64,000 nucleotides of DNA from Lepeophtheirus salmonis (lineage: Eukaryota; Arthropoda; Copepoda; Siphonostomatoida; Caligidae): assembly GCF_016086655.4 (NCBI RefSeq), contig NC_052140.2, positions 4,154,001-4,218,000 of the forward strand, read 5' to 3'. This document shows, piece by piece, positions 48,461 to 58,619 of this stretch; position 1 is the first letter of the stretch; every line of letters starts with the position of its first letter. A program made the position numbers and the translations under genes. The notes under the pieces were generated by a model. It was given only the letters and a program-made list of their open reading frames with translations. It searched no databases and was not told the DNA's origin.

Positions 48461-49535
48461 AGCTACTCACTCAATACTTCAACGTTCTATTCTCAAGAAT
48501 TAAAAAAATAAAATGATTTTTAATACTTTAGCTCCTTGCTATACCTCATCTGAATTTTTTTTAATTTATTTAAGTACTTCTTTTTTTCATTCATTTTATA
48601 AAGTGCCAATGTGCATTATACTCCCTTTCGCCCCCCTTTTTTTTCTTTATACTTTATTCGTGATATAAATCAGGGAACACTTTATACAGTGCACCCCGTG
48701 ACGTCTTTTCATACATGCATATATACTTAAACTATTTTTTGTATTTGAAAAGCTTTTTCCAGTCACAATCTCTGGACCAATTTCTCCCTTATCCTGATTT
48801 ATGAGTAGAACAAATATGATGTATGCAAATCTTTAAACTTCATATGACGTTATTGTGCCAATGCTCACAATTTTGAAAAACACATGAGGTCCTCAATAAT
48901 TTATCTATTAAATCAATCTCTATATACCGAATTTTGAAAATAAAAAATAAATAAAAATTAGAACAGTTTTAGACCGGTCTAGTATTTTCATACCGAACCT
49001 AGCACCATAAAATGTATATGAATATATATTTATATACATTTTTTCATTTTTCTTCACCTTAATGAAGTTGAGTATGCAATTAGGATGTCTTATATATATA
49101 ATGTATTTTTTTAAGCACCTCCACACACTCTCATTATTCTTTGCCTATGAATAATTATAATCAAGACATCTGCCGTTTCTTTTTCATTCTTCTCCTTTTT
49201 GAATGAATATAAATACATTTTTTTTGTTTTTGACAAAGAGATATTGATTAGTTGATTTAGTTCTTTGTAATTAGAATAACATTATTATTATCAGTACTCC
49301 TCTTGTGCTTTCTTTCTTTCTAATCAATCTTTTTTTTTGAGATGGTGTGTCCCTAATTTTTATTACCCTGTCATGTAAATTCATTATAACCTTTCCAAAA
49401 AATTAATTTTGCATATATTAATGTACAGAGCGGTGACCTAAGACTTGCAATAACATTAAATTACGAGGTTTTATTACACAACTAAACGACAGCTAAAACA
49501 ACGTAAAAAAAGTATTGTTTTTATCCCATTTCCTT
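48461..49535. other. AT-rich sequence
   Basis: No exon recognised. Confidence 0.45.
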
Positions 49536-49539
49536 AAGT

Positions 49540-50050
49540 GTAAAAATGTTGGAGGAATAGCCAACAAGACAAAACGTTTGCAATCTCCTCCGCCCCAGTA
49601 TTAGTGCTGGCTAAAGAAACCGTTGGCAACTCCATCAGTACTTCATTATAATAAACATCAATAATTTCATTACAGCCCTGTATAGCCAAAAAGAACTAAA
49701 AATTATGCAGCAACAATTTACTTCTGGCCTGCCTCCTCTAGCCCTTACCACAACTCCCAGGACTTAGCTGTTAAAAGTGAAGAATGCCCGCCACACATAT
49801 AATCCAAATTTGGATTCGCTCCCAGCTGTAATCATGACAGTGTGGTATACAGCCTTCATCGTCAAGAGTTGTTTGCCAGCGTGTCGAGACTGTTATTACT
49901 TTTGAAGGACGACATATTGTAGAGAAAATATAGCTAAATGGTGTATTTAAACATATCACAAATTGGTTTTTAGTTGTCTTTTATTGATTCCATAAAAATG
50001 AAATTTAGTTAATTTACTCCAAGTTTTGGACCCCACTCTCTAAATCGTAC
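49540..50050 (+). pseudogene. Tc1/mariner remnant (type I copy 3)
   Basis: Homologous at the nucleotide level to 28379-28800 and, in its second half, to 13160-13560: TTTCATTACAGCCCTGTATA, TCATGACAGTGTGGTATACA, TTCATCGTCAAGAGTTG, CGAGACTGTTATTACTTT, with the 3' block CTCCAAGTTTTGGACCCCAC. In one frame it reads ARHTYNPNLDSLPAVIMTVW, the transposase C-terminal region, but the frame is broken elsewhere. Confidence 0.65.
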
Positions 50051-51290
50051 AAAATCTATAAATGCAAAAAATAAACAAAATAGTTGATTAGTTTGTAAAT
50101 ATTATATGTATTGAATGAATCAAAGGGAAGAACATAAATTAAATTTGATCTTCAATGCAAAAAAAGTAATAGTAGGTTTGTTTCTTTAATAAAAAAGGAA
50201 TTATTAGAAATGTAATATGATCTTTTATAACTCAAACGACAGCTTTCCCTTTTTTCATACACTATTTATATATAAAAAAAACAACTCACTATCAATTTCT
50301 AGTTAAATAATTATTCAGATAATGAATAATTCGGGCATGTTTTTGAATATTACATTCATTTTTAATATACATGTATCCAACTTAAGGCATGTAACACTTA
50401 AGTAGTCATAGGCTTCACACACACTCTCTTTAGTCAAATTGTGTGACTTTGACACTTATGTAGGTAGAATACACACATTTTAATTGAAAAGTGGAGAAAA
50501 TGATAAGGATTTAAAGTTACGCAACCTTCACCTTGTAAGCATTTATTTATACTTTTACTATTAAATATTATTCCCTACTTATTGATTGAAATATTGACGG
50601 CCATATCTGACGAATATGAAATTTTTTATAGTATTTTTTTTTCTGGCAGCTATCAAATATTTCAATTCTCTTACCAAAAGCTATAAAACAGCTACTTGTT
50701 ATTGGAATTACACAATACACAAATCAAGGTACCCATTTCTCCTTTCCTTCATTTCCTTAAACTAAACTCTATTTCAACCCTTATTGCGGCTCTAACTATA
50801 AAACAAAGTGACAAAACACAACTTTTAAGTTGAGGAGATTTCCTTGCTTACAAGGAAACAATTTTCTTTAGGATACCAAAGATGACAGTTATTTTATAGT
50901 TTTCTCTCATGAATCATAATTTTTACTTCCCTTCGCAGAAATCACATTGTTAATTCAGACTAAAGGTTGAACTAATAGAGATGTATAGTCTTTAATTTTA
51001 TAGTGTACAATACACTTCACTGTACATATAGGGGATAAAACCTAGTAAGTTCTTATTAGTAATGGATTGCATACTTAAATTGTGGGTTTTTTGGTCTTTG
51101 TAGTTATTTGCTACAGCGGATTTCCGCTTCTTAAACGATCATCAACGAAATTATACCGACTCTGATACGTCTCTGACACAATTCCTCGATTAGGATAGAG
51201 ATTCAGTTCTTTCTTATACTAATTAATTCATGAAAATGAACAAATTAAATTTTAGCCAAACTTTTCGGATGCAAAATGATATTTTAAGCA
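50051..51290. other. AT-rich intergenic sequence
   Basis: No feature recognised. Confidence 0.45.
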
Positions 51291-51329
51291 TTATTGAAAA
51301 AAAAAAAAATCGGCCAATACACTACAAGT

Positions 51330-52055
51330 GGCGACAAAGATGGTAAAAACTTCTGCCGAGGCTCACGCTCACGGAGCTGAGATACGAATGTTCTGGGTTG
51401 GAACTTGGAAGTGAAGACGAGTTGAGGGGTCAGAAGAAAATAGAACTCGTGGCATTGGTGAAAGAGTTCATCGAGGGTTGTGGCTGTAATCCCAAGTCCT
51501 TCGATTTCATGATGGGACTCAAGCCTCTGGAGATGGTGCTCCAGGCACGACGGGACAGCTGGGGTACGACATCCCTCCCCATTGGTGATGGATGGACTAT
51601 GAAGGGCCATAGATGGTTGTAATTGTGGGACGAATTCAAGATTTACGTGTCTTTGTTGGGGGAATTGTCCCCGGAACGTAAAAAGACTCTCCTGCTTCAC
51701 TGTGCTGGAACAGAGGTCCAGAAATAGTTCAACACCATACAGATTGTTACTTTGCCTCAGGAGGAAGTCTTCACCTCGACGGTAAGGCAATTCGGGATGT
51801 TTTTTCTCTAACGGAAAGTCTATTGTTTGAAAGCTTCCGGCTGTCTGAGATGAAACAGGGAGCCAGGGAGAGCCTGTGGATGATTACGTGACTAGGTTGC
51901 GTTGCTAGGCAAAGTTTGGTCGATTTGCGTGCAGGAACTGCAAAAGCTCGTTCGAAGACAAAATTATTCTTGATGTGTTGGTTAAGAACACGTCGTCTCC
52001 ACGCTCCGCCAAACTGTCTTCGAGAGTGGCAAACCCCCAAAATTACTTTTTCACA
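51330..52055 (+). pseudogene. Decayed Ty3/gypsy-type gag fragment
   Basis: A GC-richer block. Plus-strand frames give FKIYVSLLGELSPERKKTLL, LHCAGTEVQK, stop, and then in shifted frames EVFTSTVRQF, ESFRLSEMKQ and VDDYVTRLR-like pieces. The order LLHCAG / tail-and-FERHxFR-like / YVTRL matches the capsid part of Gag in Ty3/gypsy LTR retrotransposons of invertebrates (family knowledge). Stops and frameshifts make it non-functional. No protease, polymerase or LTR was recognised next to it. The 168-codon open frame on the opposite strand (51284-51790) is a shadow. Confidence 0.65.
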
Positions 52056-52426
52056 CATGAATGCGAATTTTTTAATCTATTGTCAAAATAATTAGAAGAA
52101 ATTCGCCAATGTCGTGATAATTGAAGTCTTTTTATGCTTAAAGTAATAGACATATAACATTTTAAGTTTACAAAATACATTTTTAAGGTCATATAAAAGC
52201 TCAAAGGTCACAAAAAAATGTCAAGTTCTTCGAAATTTGTATTTTAGTGTGTGTACTAAGGTGTCCAATTTTTAGGGGAACTTGTTAATTAGATTTTAGG
52301 TTGTATTTTAATGAAAAAAATTGTGTTTCAAATTTTGTTTTTAGTCTTCAAAGGGCGTTTTTTGACCTCTATAACTATGTGAAATGACTTTTTTTAACCA
52401 CATTCTCTATTTGTAAAGGGATTCAG

Positions 52427-52515
52427 AAGTTTCAATTTTAAAGTTATGTTGCTGAATTTCATAAGTTTGAATTTTAAAGTTATGGGTTTGAACTTCAAAA
52501 GTTTTATTAAAGTTA
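52427..52515 (+). repeat. Tandem repeat, 36-bp unit, about 2.5 copies
   Basis: AAGTTTCAATTTTAAAGTTA (52427), AAGTTTGAATTTTAAAGTTA (52463) and AAGTTTTATTAAAGTTA (52499) recur at 36-bp intervals. Confidence 0.75.
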
Positions 52516-53205
52516 ATTCTCTCAACTGATACATAAGAATATAATCCTAATTTTTCATTCTGAAGAAAAACAAATTGTAGCCAATGAAATACTTCGGATA
52601 CTCAAACGATCAAAACCACTTTACTGACCTCCAAATCGAATCAAATAAGTAACAGAGCTCACTCCTAAATTTGATTGTAAGTGGCTAAAGTAATAGAAAT
52701 TACTGTTAAGTGGAATGACAAAAACCAATTTACACATAGTTGGACAACGGATAATAAGGGAAACTGTTTATGAAGTAAGAGTAAATAAAAAATGTCATAG
52801 AAAAATAATTCAAAATATCATTTTGGATCCGAAAAGTTGGACTAAAATTGAATTTTATTTTAACACTTTATACTATTTTCTGTAAATATAGCTATTATTT
52901 AATATCAAGGGGAAGCTGGAGTGGGTAGAGGCAGTCCTTACAGTTATGGGTGATCCTCAAGAGAGGGGAAAAAATATCAGTAAATTAAATAATTTGTTAT
53001 TAATAGAAATAAATAAAAAATTATATATGGAATAAAGTGGCAGAAAGCCACGACCTGCTACTGGGCATAGGGTATTTTATCTGGTTCTCACTTGTCTAAA
53101 GAAAGAAGAACACCCACTATATATTTTAATACAAATTCACGATACGGTTCTTTTTACGTATATTGAAAAACTGAATCGCAGGTAACCTGATTTTTCACAT
53201 TTTTA
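52516..53205. other. AT-rich intergenic sequence
   Basis: No feature recognised. Confidence 0.4.
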
Positions 53206-53209
53206 CCTC

Positions 53210-53305
53210 TATTAAATCTTGCAACCTCTCCTCCAAAAAGAAGCAGGAAAAAAGATTCAAAGTATGTTACCAGTTATTAGTCATTGCAATATTAGCCATC
53301 TATAG
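53210..53305 (+). repeat. Repeat family F, partial copy
   Basis: TTGCAACCTCTCCTCCAAAA, AGAAGCAGGAAAAAAG and AATATTAGCCATC parallel the beginning of the copies at 150 and 5075. Confidence 0.45.
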
Positions 53306-53379
53306 AACTTTTATTCAATAATAGTTGGGAATAGTTCACTGCAAACTAACCAGAGCTCATTAAAAATCAAATTAATATG

Positions 53380-53520
53380 GGGAAAAGAAGTAGAAACATC
53401 GACAGCCGACAACAAAATGCAGAGTACATTTTTGTTTTGGTGAACTAACGTCGTGTTGCCAGTTCGAAAACCGGTTTGGATCCGTGACATCAATAGTAGG
53501 TACAACAACATAACCTCTTA
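53380..53520 (-). repeat. Repeat family E, copy 3 (inverted)
   Basis: GAAACATCGACAGCCGACAA and CAAAATGCAGAGTACATTTT, then TGGATCCGTGACATCAATAG, which is shared inverted with about 44975. The ORF at 53311-53511 lies in it and is not a gene. Confidence 0.5.
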
Positions 53521-54780
53521 GTATACATAGCTGTGTACTATATTATAAATTATGGATAAATTCCATTATTTTTTCCAATGTGTAACTCACCAGATTATTT
53601 TTACTTTCCTTTTTAACATAAATATTATTTTTAGTATGTATGTTTACATAGTTTCCGTGTTGCGTACAATGAAAATGGAAAAGGCTCGTAAATTGAACTC
53701 TATAATATAATTAAATTGAATAATATTTTGTTAGCATATATGGATAAAGAGTACAATATACATAGCTTCAATCTCTTTCCATTTTATCTTTCTAATTGAA
53801 TCAAGGTCTTTTTAGGAAAAAATAAATTAAAAGAATGATGTTTTGTGACATTACATTACATTTGACAAAAAAAAAAAAGATTTTACACTTATACAACATT
53901 TGATACACCTGAATTAAGAGATATATCAGCTATCTTTTATATGATATTAGGGGGAGAAAATGAATTACTGCTATAAAGAGGAGATCCTTCTACATTTTAA
54001 ATAGCATTAGTCCAGGTATAATTATTTATGTTCATATATATTTATTTTCTTATGCACTTTCAAAATAATTTACAGCAAGATTGGAGGGGAAAGCTTACTT
54101 CAGAGGTATAAATTAACACCCTGATGACTTATTAAATAGTGAAACAAAATGAAGAAAGAACACACGCAATAACCGGTTTTCTTTTTGTAATTTTTCAAAC
54201 ATTTATACGTTTTGATATTTTCTTCAGAATATTACAAAGACTCTAAGACGACAAATTATGAAATAAATGTCAATTTTTTATTTTAAAAAAAGGCCACTAC
54301 AATTATTTCTAATAAAAAATGTCATTTGAAAAAAGGGCCTGCATTTTTTTTCCCAAAGTTTTACCTTAGGCCTCCCTCAGTCTATTCCCAGCCCTATGAA
54401 CTACTCCAAGAATTGATCATATCAAATCGATTTATACTTAAACATATAACTTATAACATAATTGCATTTCAGATTTAGTAAATTTAAGCTAAGTTTTTCT
54501 CTTAAAGTTGAGTTGGTGCAGGTAGGCTAAAGAGATTTAATGTTTTTGATTAGATACTTAAAGGTAGTTCATAAATTTGAAATTAAAAATAAATGTTTGA
54601 AATATTGCTAATTAATTAATAATGCAATTACTTTCTACTATTAGTTATGAATTTATATCCGTAATCCATTTCTAAGTATAAATAGATGACTCAACTTTTA
54701 AAAAATGTCATTTGAAAGAAGAAATTATTTCTTTTTTATTATTATTACTAATAAGATTTTAACAAAGACATACTGTTGCT
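53521..54780. other. Upstream region of the Ig-family gene
   Basis: 1.2 kb with no exon or repeat recognised. A TCAGT (54797-54801), a possible arthropod initiator, lies about 120 nt before the start codon, but no TATA box is placed correctly for it, so no promoter is called. Confidence 0.4.
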
Positions 54781-54920
54781 TCAATGACAAATCTCTTCAG
54801 TCCTTATCAGACTTTGTTGACACAGTGATAAAAACATGAAAAAATATTTCTAAAGATAACTTGTTGAGTGTGAAGAGAAGACGCTACGCTGTAAAAAGGT
54901 GGCTTTAGTCAACCGCTACT

Positions 54921-56922
54921 ATGTGGACGAGTGTTTTTATGTGTGGAGCCTTTTTTCTACTAAGTGCCTCGGGTTCTAGTCATGTGTTCCTTCAAAAAGG
55001 CTCTTCGTTTAGGTACTCTTGTGAGTATTCATATCAAAAGGAGTGTACATGGAGTCTAAACAATAACGAGCCTTGTTCCTTGAAGGATTTGAAGATTACT
55101 AACAAGTGCTTCACGTGGCTTCATACAAGGGAGAATGGCTCCTTTTGTAACTTGTTCATTACACACTTTGACCCTACTATCCATGTTGGACGTTGGAGAT
55201 GCTCAAATGGAAGTGAAATTGAGCTGTTGGAGGTGATACATCCAAATGTGAAATTGTTTGGATTGATGGATGTCTATGAGAATACTGTCCGGGAGTTTAC
55301 CTGCATTGTATCTGGAGGAGCACCTAAGCCCATCAAAGTACAATGGATAATGAAATCATCTCTACAATACGGAGCAGAGACTCTATTGAAGGATGTACAG
55401 CTGATTCAAAATGTATCCTCCACTCAAATACAGCTCCTTGGAAAAGAGTCCTTGAATGGTCAAAGTCTGATATGTAGGACTACACAGATGGATCATAGAG
55501 GAGCTCAAATTACGTATGACGATACTAAAGTAATCAGAGTTGAGAAAAGTCTTTCACAAGCTCGAAGCTCGAATTTTCAAATCAAATCTCGGTATCCGGA
55601 TGGTATTAGAGGACGTACAGTTACGTTAGTTCTGGCTAAAGATAAAATGAGTACATTTACTTGTTTAACATCCAGTCCTTGGCATGTATGCCAATGGAAG
55701 TCTCCTATATCCAAAGAACCCTGCGGTATTTTCAATTCGGATGTCCCTCGGGATTGCAGAAAGCTATGGAATATAAAAGAAAGGTATAACTTCAAATGTT
55801 TTAATTTATAAGAATCTAGTGAATAACTAAATTTGATATTATACATGTTTGTATTTCAATAGTAAGGATCTCAACGCATCACCCAACACCTGGGTAGTTT
55901 CAAAACGAACCACTCAAGAAAACTCCTGTAGTATATCTGGTCTTATAACGACTGCACACGAAGGGATATGGAACTGCGAAATGCAGTCGAAGCCCTATGG
56001 ACAAAATGATCAATATTTTCATGATCAACAGTACTTTAAAATCAAAACCATTAAAACCCCAATGATAAATGTAAATAATCTACCTCAGGAGATCAACATG
56101 TCTGAAAATGAGGTTATTAATATTAAAGTTGAAGCTTCAAATGCTTTTCCTGAACCGGTCCTTCGCTGGTTCCTCAATTCAGATCCATACAAACCTGAAA
56201 TAATAAGTCTTCAACAGATAGATAATTCATTAAACGCAGAGTATCAATACATTGCTGATTCAAAACACTCTGGAAAACGACTCTCACTAGAGGTTGTTCA
56301 AGTAGATGATGAAGGAAAGGAAGTAGTTAGTAGATACGAGTCCTTTCTTACAATTCAACAGGCTCTGGCTGGAGGATCAACTCAAATGGGTGGGGGAATT
56401 ATTGCTGCCATCGTGATTGGTGTCATTGCAGGGCTGCTACTATGCTGCATTTTACTCTTATTACTCATTACAAAACGAAAAGGAAATGATCGAATCCTTG
56501 TCGTCAAGAAGGAAAATCCAGAATCTGGAGTAATGAGCACACAAACCAATGGAAGAGGAACGGAGAGCATTGGTACAGGAATGGAAGATTTGCAAAAACT
56601 CGGTCGAAGAGGAAGTAGAGAAAGACTCTTAAAGGAGCCAGCCTACTCAGAATTAACCTTTTATCCGGATCCATCTCGAAAACTCACTGACCTTCTAAGT
56701 CCAGATGAAGTCGAAGTGTACGACTATGAAGGAAGTGGAAGCACAGCAGGCTCTTTGTCAAGTTTGGATTCATGTGATGAGGAAGAAGCAGATCGTCCAA
56801 TATTTTTCCAACGAAGTTTGAGATCCAATCCAAAGTTTAAAGATCTCATTGACTACCTTCCTCTCTCAGATGAGGAAGAATCAGACTCTATAACAATTTC
56901 ATATGACGACTCTGAGGTATAG
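54921..56922 (+). CDS. Fasciclin-3-like Ig-family membrane protein with cadherin-type cytoplasmic tail
   Basis: Two exons, 54921-55783 and 55863-56922, joined in phase 2, give 640 residues. The ATG has A at -3 and an in-frame TAG at 54906. Domains: signal peptide 1-20; D1, Ig-like, Cys34/42/52/63/76/94 with C-T-W and G-R-W-R-C; D2, Ig, Cys128/185, Trp142; D3, same pattern as D1 (Cys248/257/268/279/310/326); D4, Ig-like without cysteines, Trp390; transmembrane helix about 465-491; tail 492-640. D1-D2-D4 plus the helix recall Drosophila Fasciclin 3, a homophilic epithelial adhesion protein; D3 looks like an extra D1. The tail has DYEGSGSTAGSLSSL (575-589), NPKFKDLIDYL (610-620), RRGS (536-539), YSEL (549-552) and a terminal SEV. 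Several N-glycosylation sequons occur outside. Inferred role: cell-cell adhesion linked to catenins. The gene is certain; the Fasciclin-3 link is by eye from memory. Confidence 0.9.
55784..55862 (+). other. 79-nt intron of the Ig-family gene
   Basis: Donor AAG|GTATAA, acceptor TTTGTATTTCAATAG. Phase 2: the junction codon AG|T is serine 288. The intron has in-frame stops, so an unspliced transcript would make a secreted 296-residue form lacking the helix. Confidence 0.9.
56698..56859 (+). other. Cadherin-type catenin-binding segment of the tail
   Basis: Residues 567-620. DEVEVYDYEGSGSTAGSLSS, then LDSCDEEEAD, then NPKFKDLIDYL, aligns with the classical cadherin order D-x-L-x-V-F-D-Y-E-G-S-G-S-x-A-x-S-L-S-S-L, acidic stretch, G-P-R-F-K-K-L-A-D-M-Y. 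The serines followed by acidic residues fit casein kinase 2 sites, which in E-cadherin raise beta-catenin affinity. No juxtamembrane p120-catenin motif (EGGGE) is visible. Confidence 0.8.
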
Positions 56923-57280
56923 AAGTATAAGTGTTTATGAACTTTGTCTATGCACATAATATAATGTACTAATATCAACAAACATTAGGCAATACGGTTC
57001 TTTTGTTTGTTGTAGCTAATTTAAAAATATCGTACATTTCCTTATCAAGGAATCTCACACTGTATATTTATAGGTATGGTATATGTATATACTCTTTGTA
57101 TATAGTATAACTATTATTTGTTATTATAAAAACAATTAAAGGCGAAAGAAATTAAACAACAACAAAACGTCAAGAATTCCAGTGTTGTATCGACTCAAAC
57201 AATTATCGACTTGAGAGTCTTGTGGAAAAATAATACAGCTGATTTTGTATTATAAACTAAATATAGGGATATGTTACTCT
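56923..57280 (+). terminator. 3' UTR region with candidate polyadenylation signals
   Basis: ATTAAA at 57135-57140 and 57151-57156 are the nearest candidates after the stop. AATAAA at 57441-57446 is a more distal one. Which is used cannot be told from sequence. Confidence 0.4.
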
Positions 57281-57294
57281 TATAGGGGGCGCTC
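57281..57294 (+). promoter_or_regulatory. CTCF-like motif
   Basis: TATAGGGGGCGCTC contains the core TAGGGGGCGCT, a close match to the conserved CTCF motif, including the GGCGCT part that the site at 39369 lacks. It lies 360 bp downstream of the stop codon of the Ig-family gene. Confidence 0.4.
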
Positions 57295-57354
57295 TGAAAT
57301 GTTTATCAACAACTAGTTTCAAAACAACCTATTTATCGCACGGTGTTTTCTCTC

Positions 57355-57425
57355 TAACGCAAAAATACTCTAGGTATTTTGCTGTCAGCTGTCAATTACC
57401 TCATCTTACTTGATACTCCATGGCT
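57355..57425 (+). repeat. Repeat family E, copy 4
   Basis: TCTAACGCAAAAATACTCTA, GGTATTTTGCTGTCAGCTGT and CAATTACCTCATCTTACTTG. This last block is mirrored in copy 1 (about 940). Confidence 0.5.
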
Positions 57426-57479
57426 ATTTTCATTTTTATAAATAAAAGAAGTACTAGGTATACTATACTTACTTGATTA

Positions 57480-57960
57480 TAAGTGTGGCAGACGTTCTTT
57501 TAGAAGTCAAGGAAAGGCCAGAAGTTAGCCATATTTTTGCAGCAGAAGTTGTGGGACTTCTTGGCTGTATGAGCCAATAATTAGGCTAGACACGCTGGTG
57601 GGCAGCTCTTGAATATTAAAGCAGTACCTATGGCGTATTATGCTTTCATAATGGCAACTCGGAGCTAATCCAAATTTGTATTAAAGGTGTTGCAGACATT
57701 CTTCTCCAAGACACCTAAACTGCAAAGTCCAGGGGGTAGACATGAGGGCTGTAGACATGGACGCAGGCCAGAATTCAGCCATATTGTTGCAGGATAAGTT
57801 TTGGTTCTTGTAATGAAATTATTGATGCTGATGAAAATGCCACTGTCCTTGTAGACTTCTGAACACTGACACCAACGCAGAGGAGATTGAACTGGCGTTG
57901 CCTTTTTTGTTGTAGCTCCGACATTTTTACACTTAGAGAAATGGGATAAAAACAAAACTT
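57480..57960 (-). pseudogene. Tc1/mariner remnant, type I copy 4 (inverted)
   Basis: The minus frame at 57665-57955 contains NNFITRTKTYPATIWLNSGL, then PPGLCSLGVLEKNVCNTFNT and NLD. This parallels the NFITALYSQ-type and VLEKN...NLDSL frames of the copies at 49540 and 13178. Continuing toward 57480, LRVAIMK and ALIFKSCPP-like pieces appear in shifted frames. There is no catalytic core and no intact frame. Confidence 0.6.
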
Positions 57961-58600
57961 GTTATGATAATAATAACTAAGGACAAATACACTGCAAAAA
58001 TACAAAAAGACACTTGGGGTATTTGATGTAGAGTTAACGACTTGACTCGATTCAACTCGGCTCACTCGACTCAAGTTGACACAACACAAGATAGAGAATT
58101 CATTATAATGACTTTCAGTAATGAATAAATATATACAACTATAAGTAGTATAAATATTTTTTTTAATTCATTTTATGGAAAGAAATTATATATATATATA
58201 TTTATACTTAAAATACGCATATTTCTTAATGGCTCTTGAATTATATTTATAATATGTATGTATTTTAATTTGATAAAACTTTTAATTCTCTATATTTTTT
58301 GGTCATATTAGAATTCCACAAATTTTTATGCTTAAATATGTACGTACTACATTTAATTGTATGTACGATAGGGTGGAATTCTGTTTTTTTCTCTTTATTG
58401 CCAATGTATATGGGTATATGTTTTTTTGTATAGGTATACTGTTGATGCATTAATGTTGACTCTATTGTCTGAAAATCTAAATCAAATGAAGACATTGTCC
58501 TCAATTAATGTTTAAGAGATTAAATCACCTGCTTTTCGAATAGTATGAATCGATAGTTTATTGTACAATACCTCACTAAATTAGTGTAGCACATAACTTT
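57961..58600. other. AT-rich sequence
   Basis: Contains a run with repeated CGACTTGACTCG / CTCGACTC at about 58038-58075 and a short TA run at 58188. No gene. Confidence 0.4.
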
Positions 58601-58619
58601 CCATAAAACATTTAATTCG

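Noticed and set aside
51284..51790. 168-codon open frame on the minus strand
   Set aside because: It is the antisense of the GC-richer gag fragment. The plus strand carries recognisable Gag pieces, and the minus frame has no family resemblance.
55577..55846. 89-codon minus-strand ORF under the Ig-family gene
   Set aside because: Shadow of the coding strand.
57775..58089. 104-codon minus-strand ORF
   Set aside because: Different frame from the mariner remnant, overlaps it, and has no recognisable domain.
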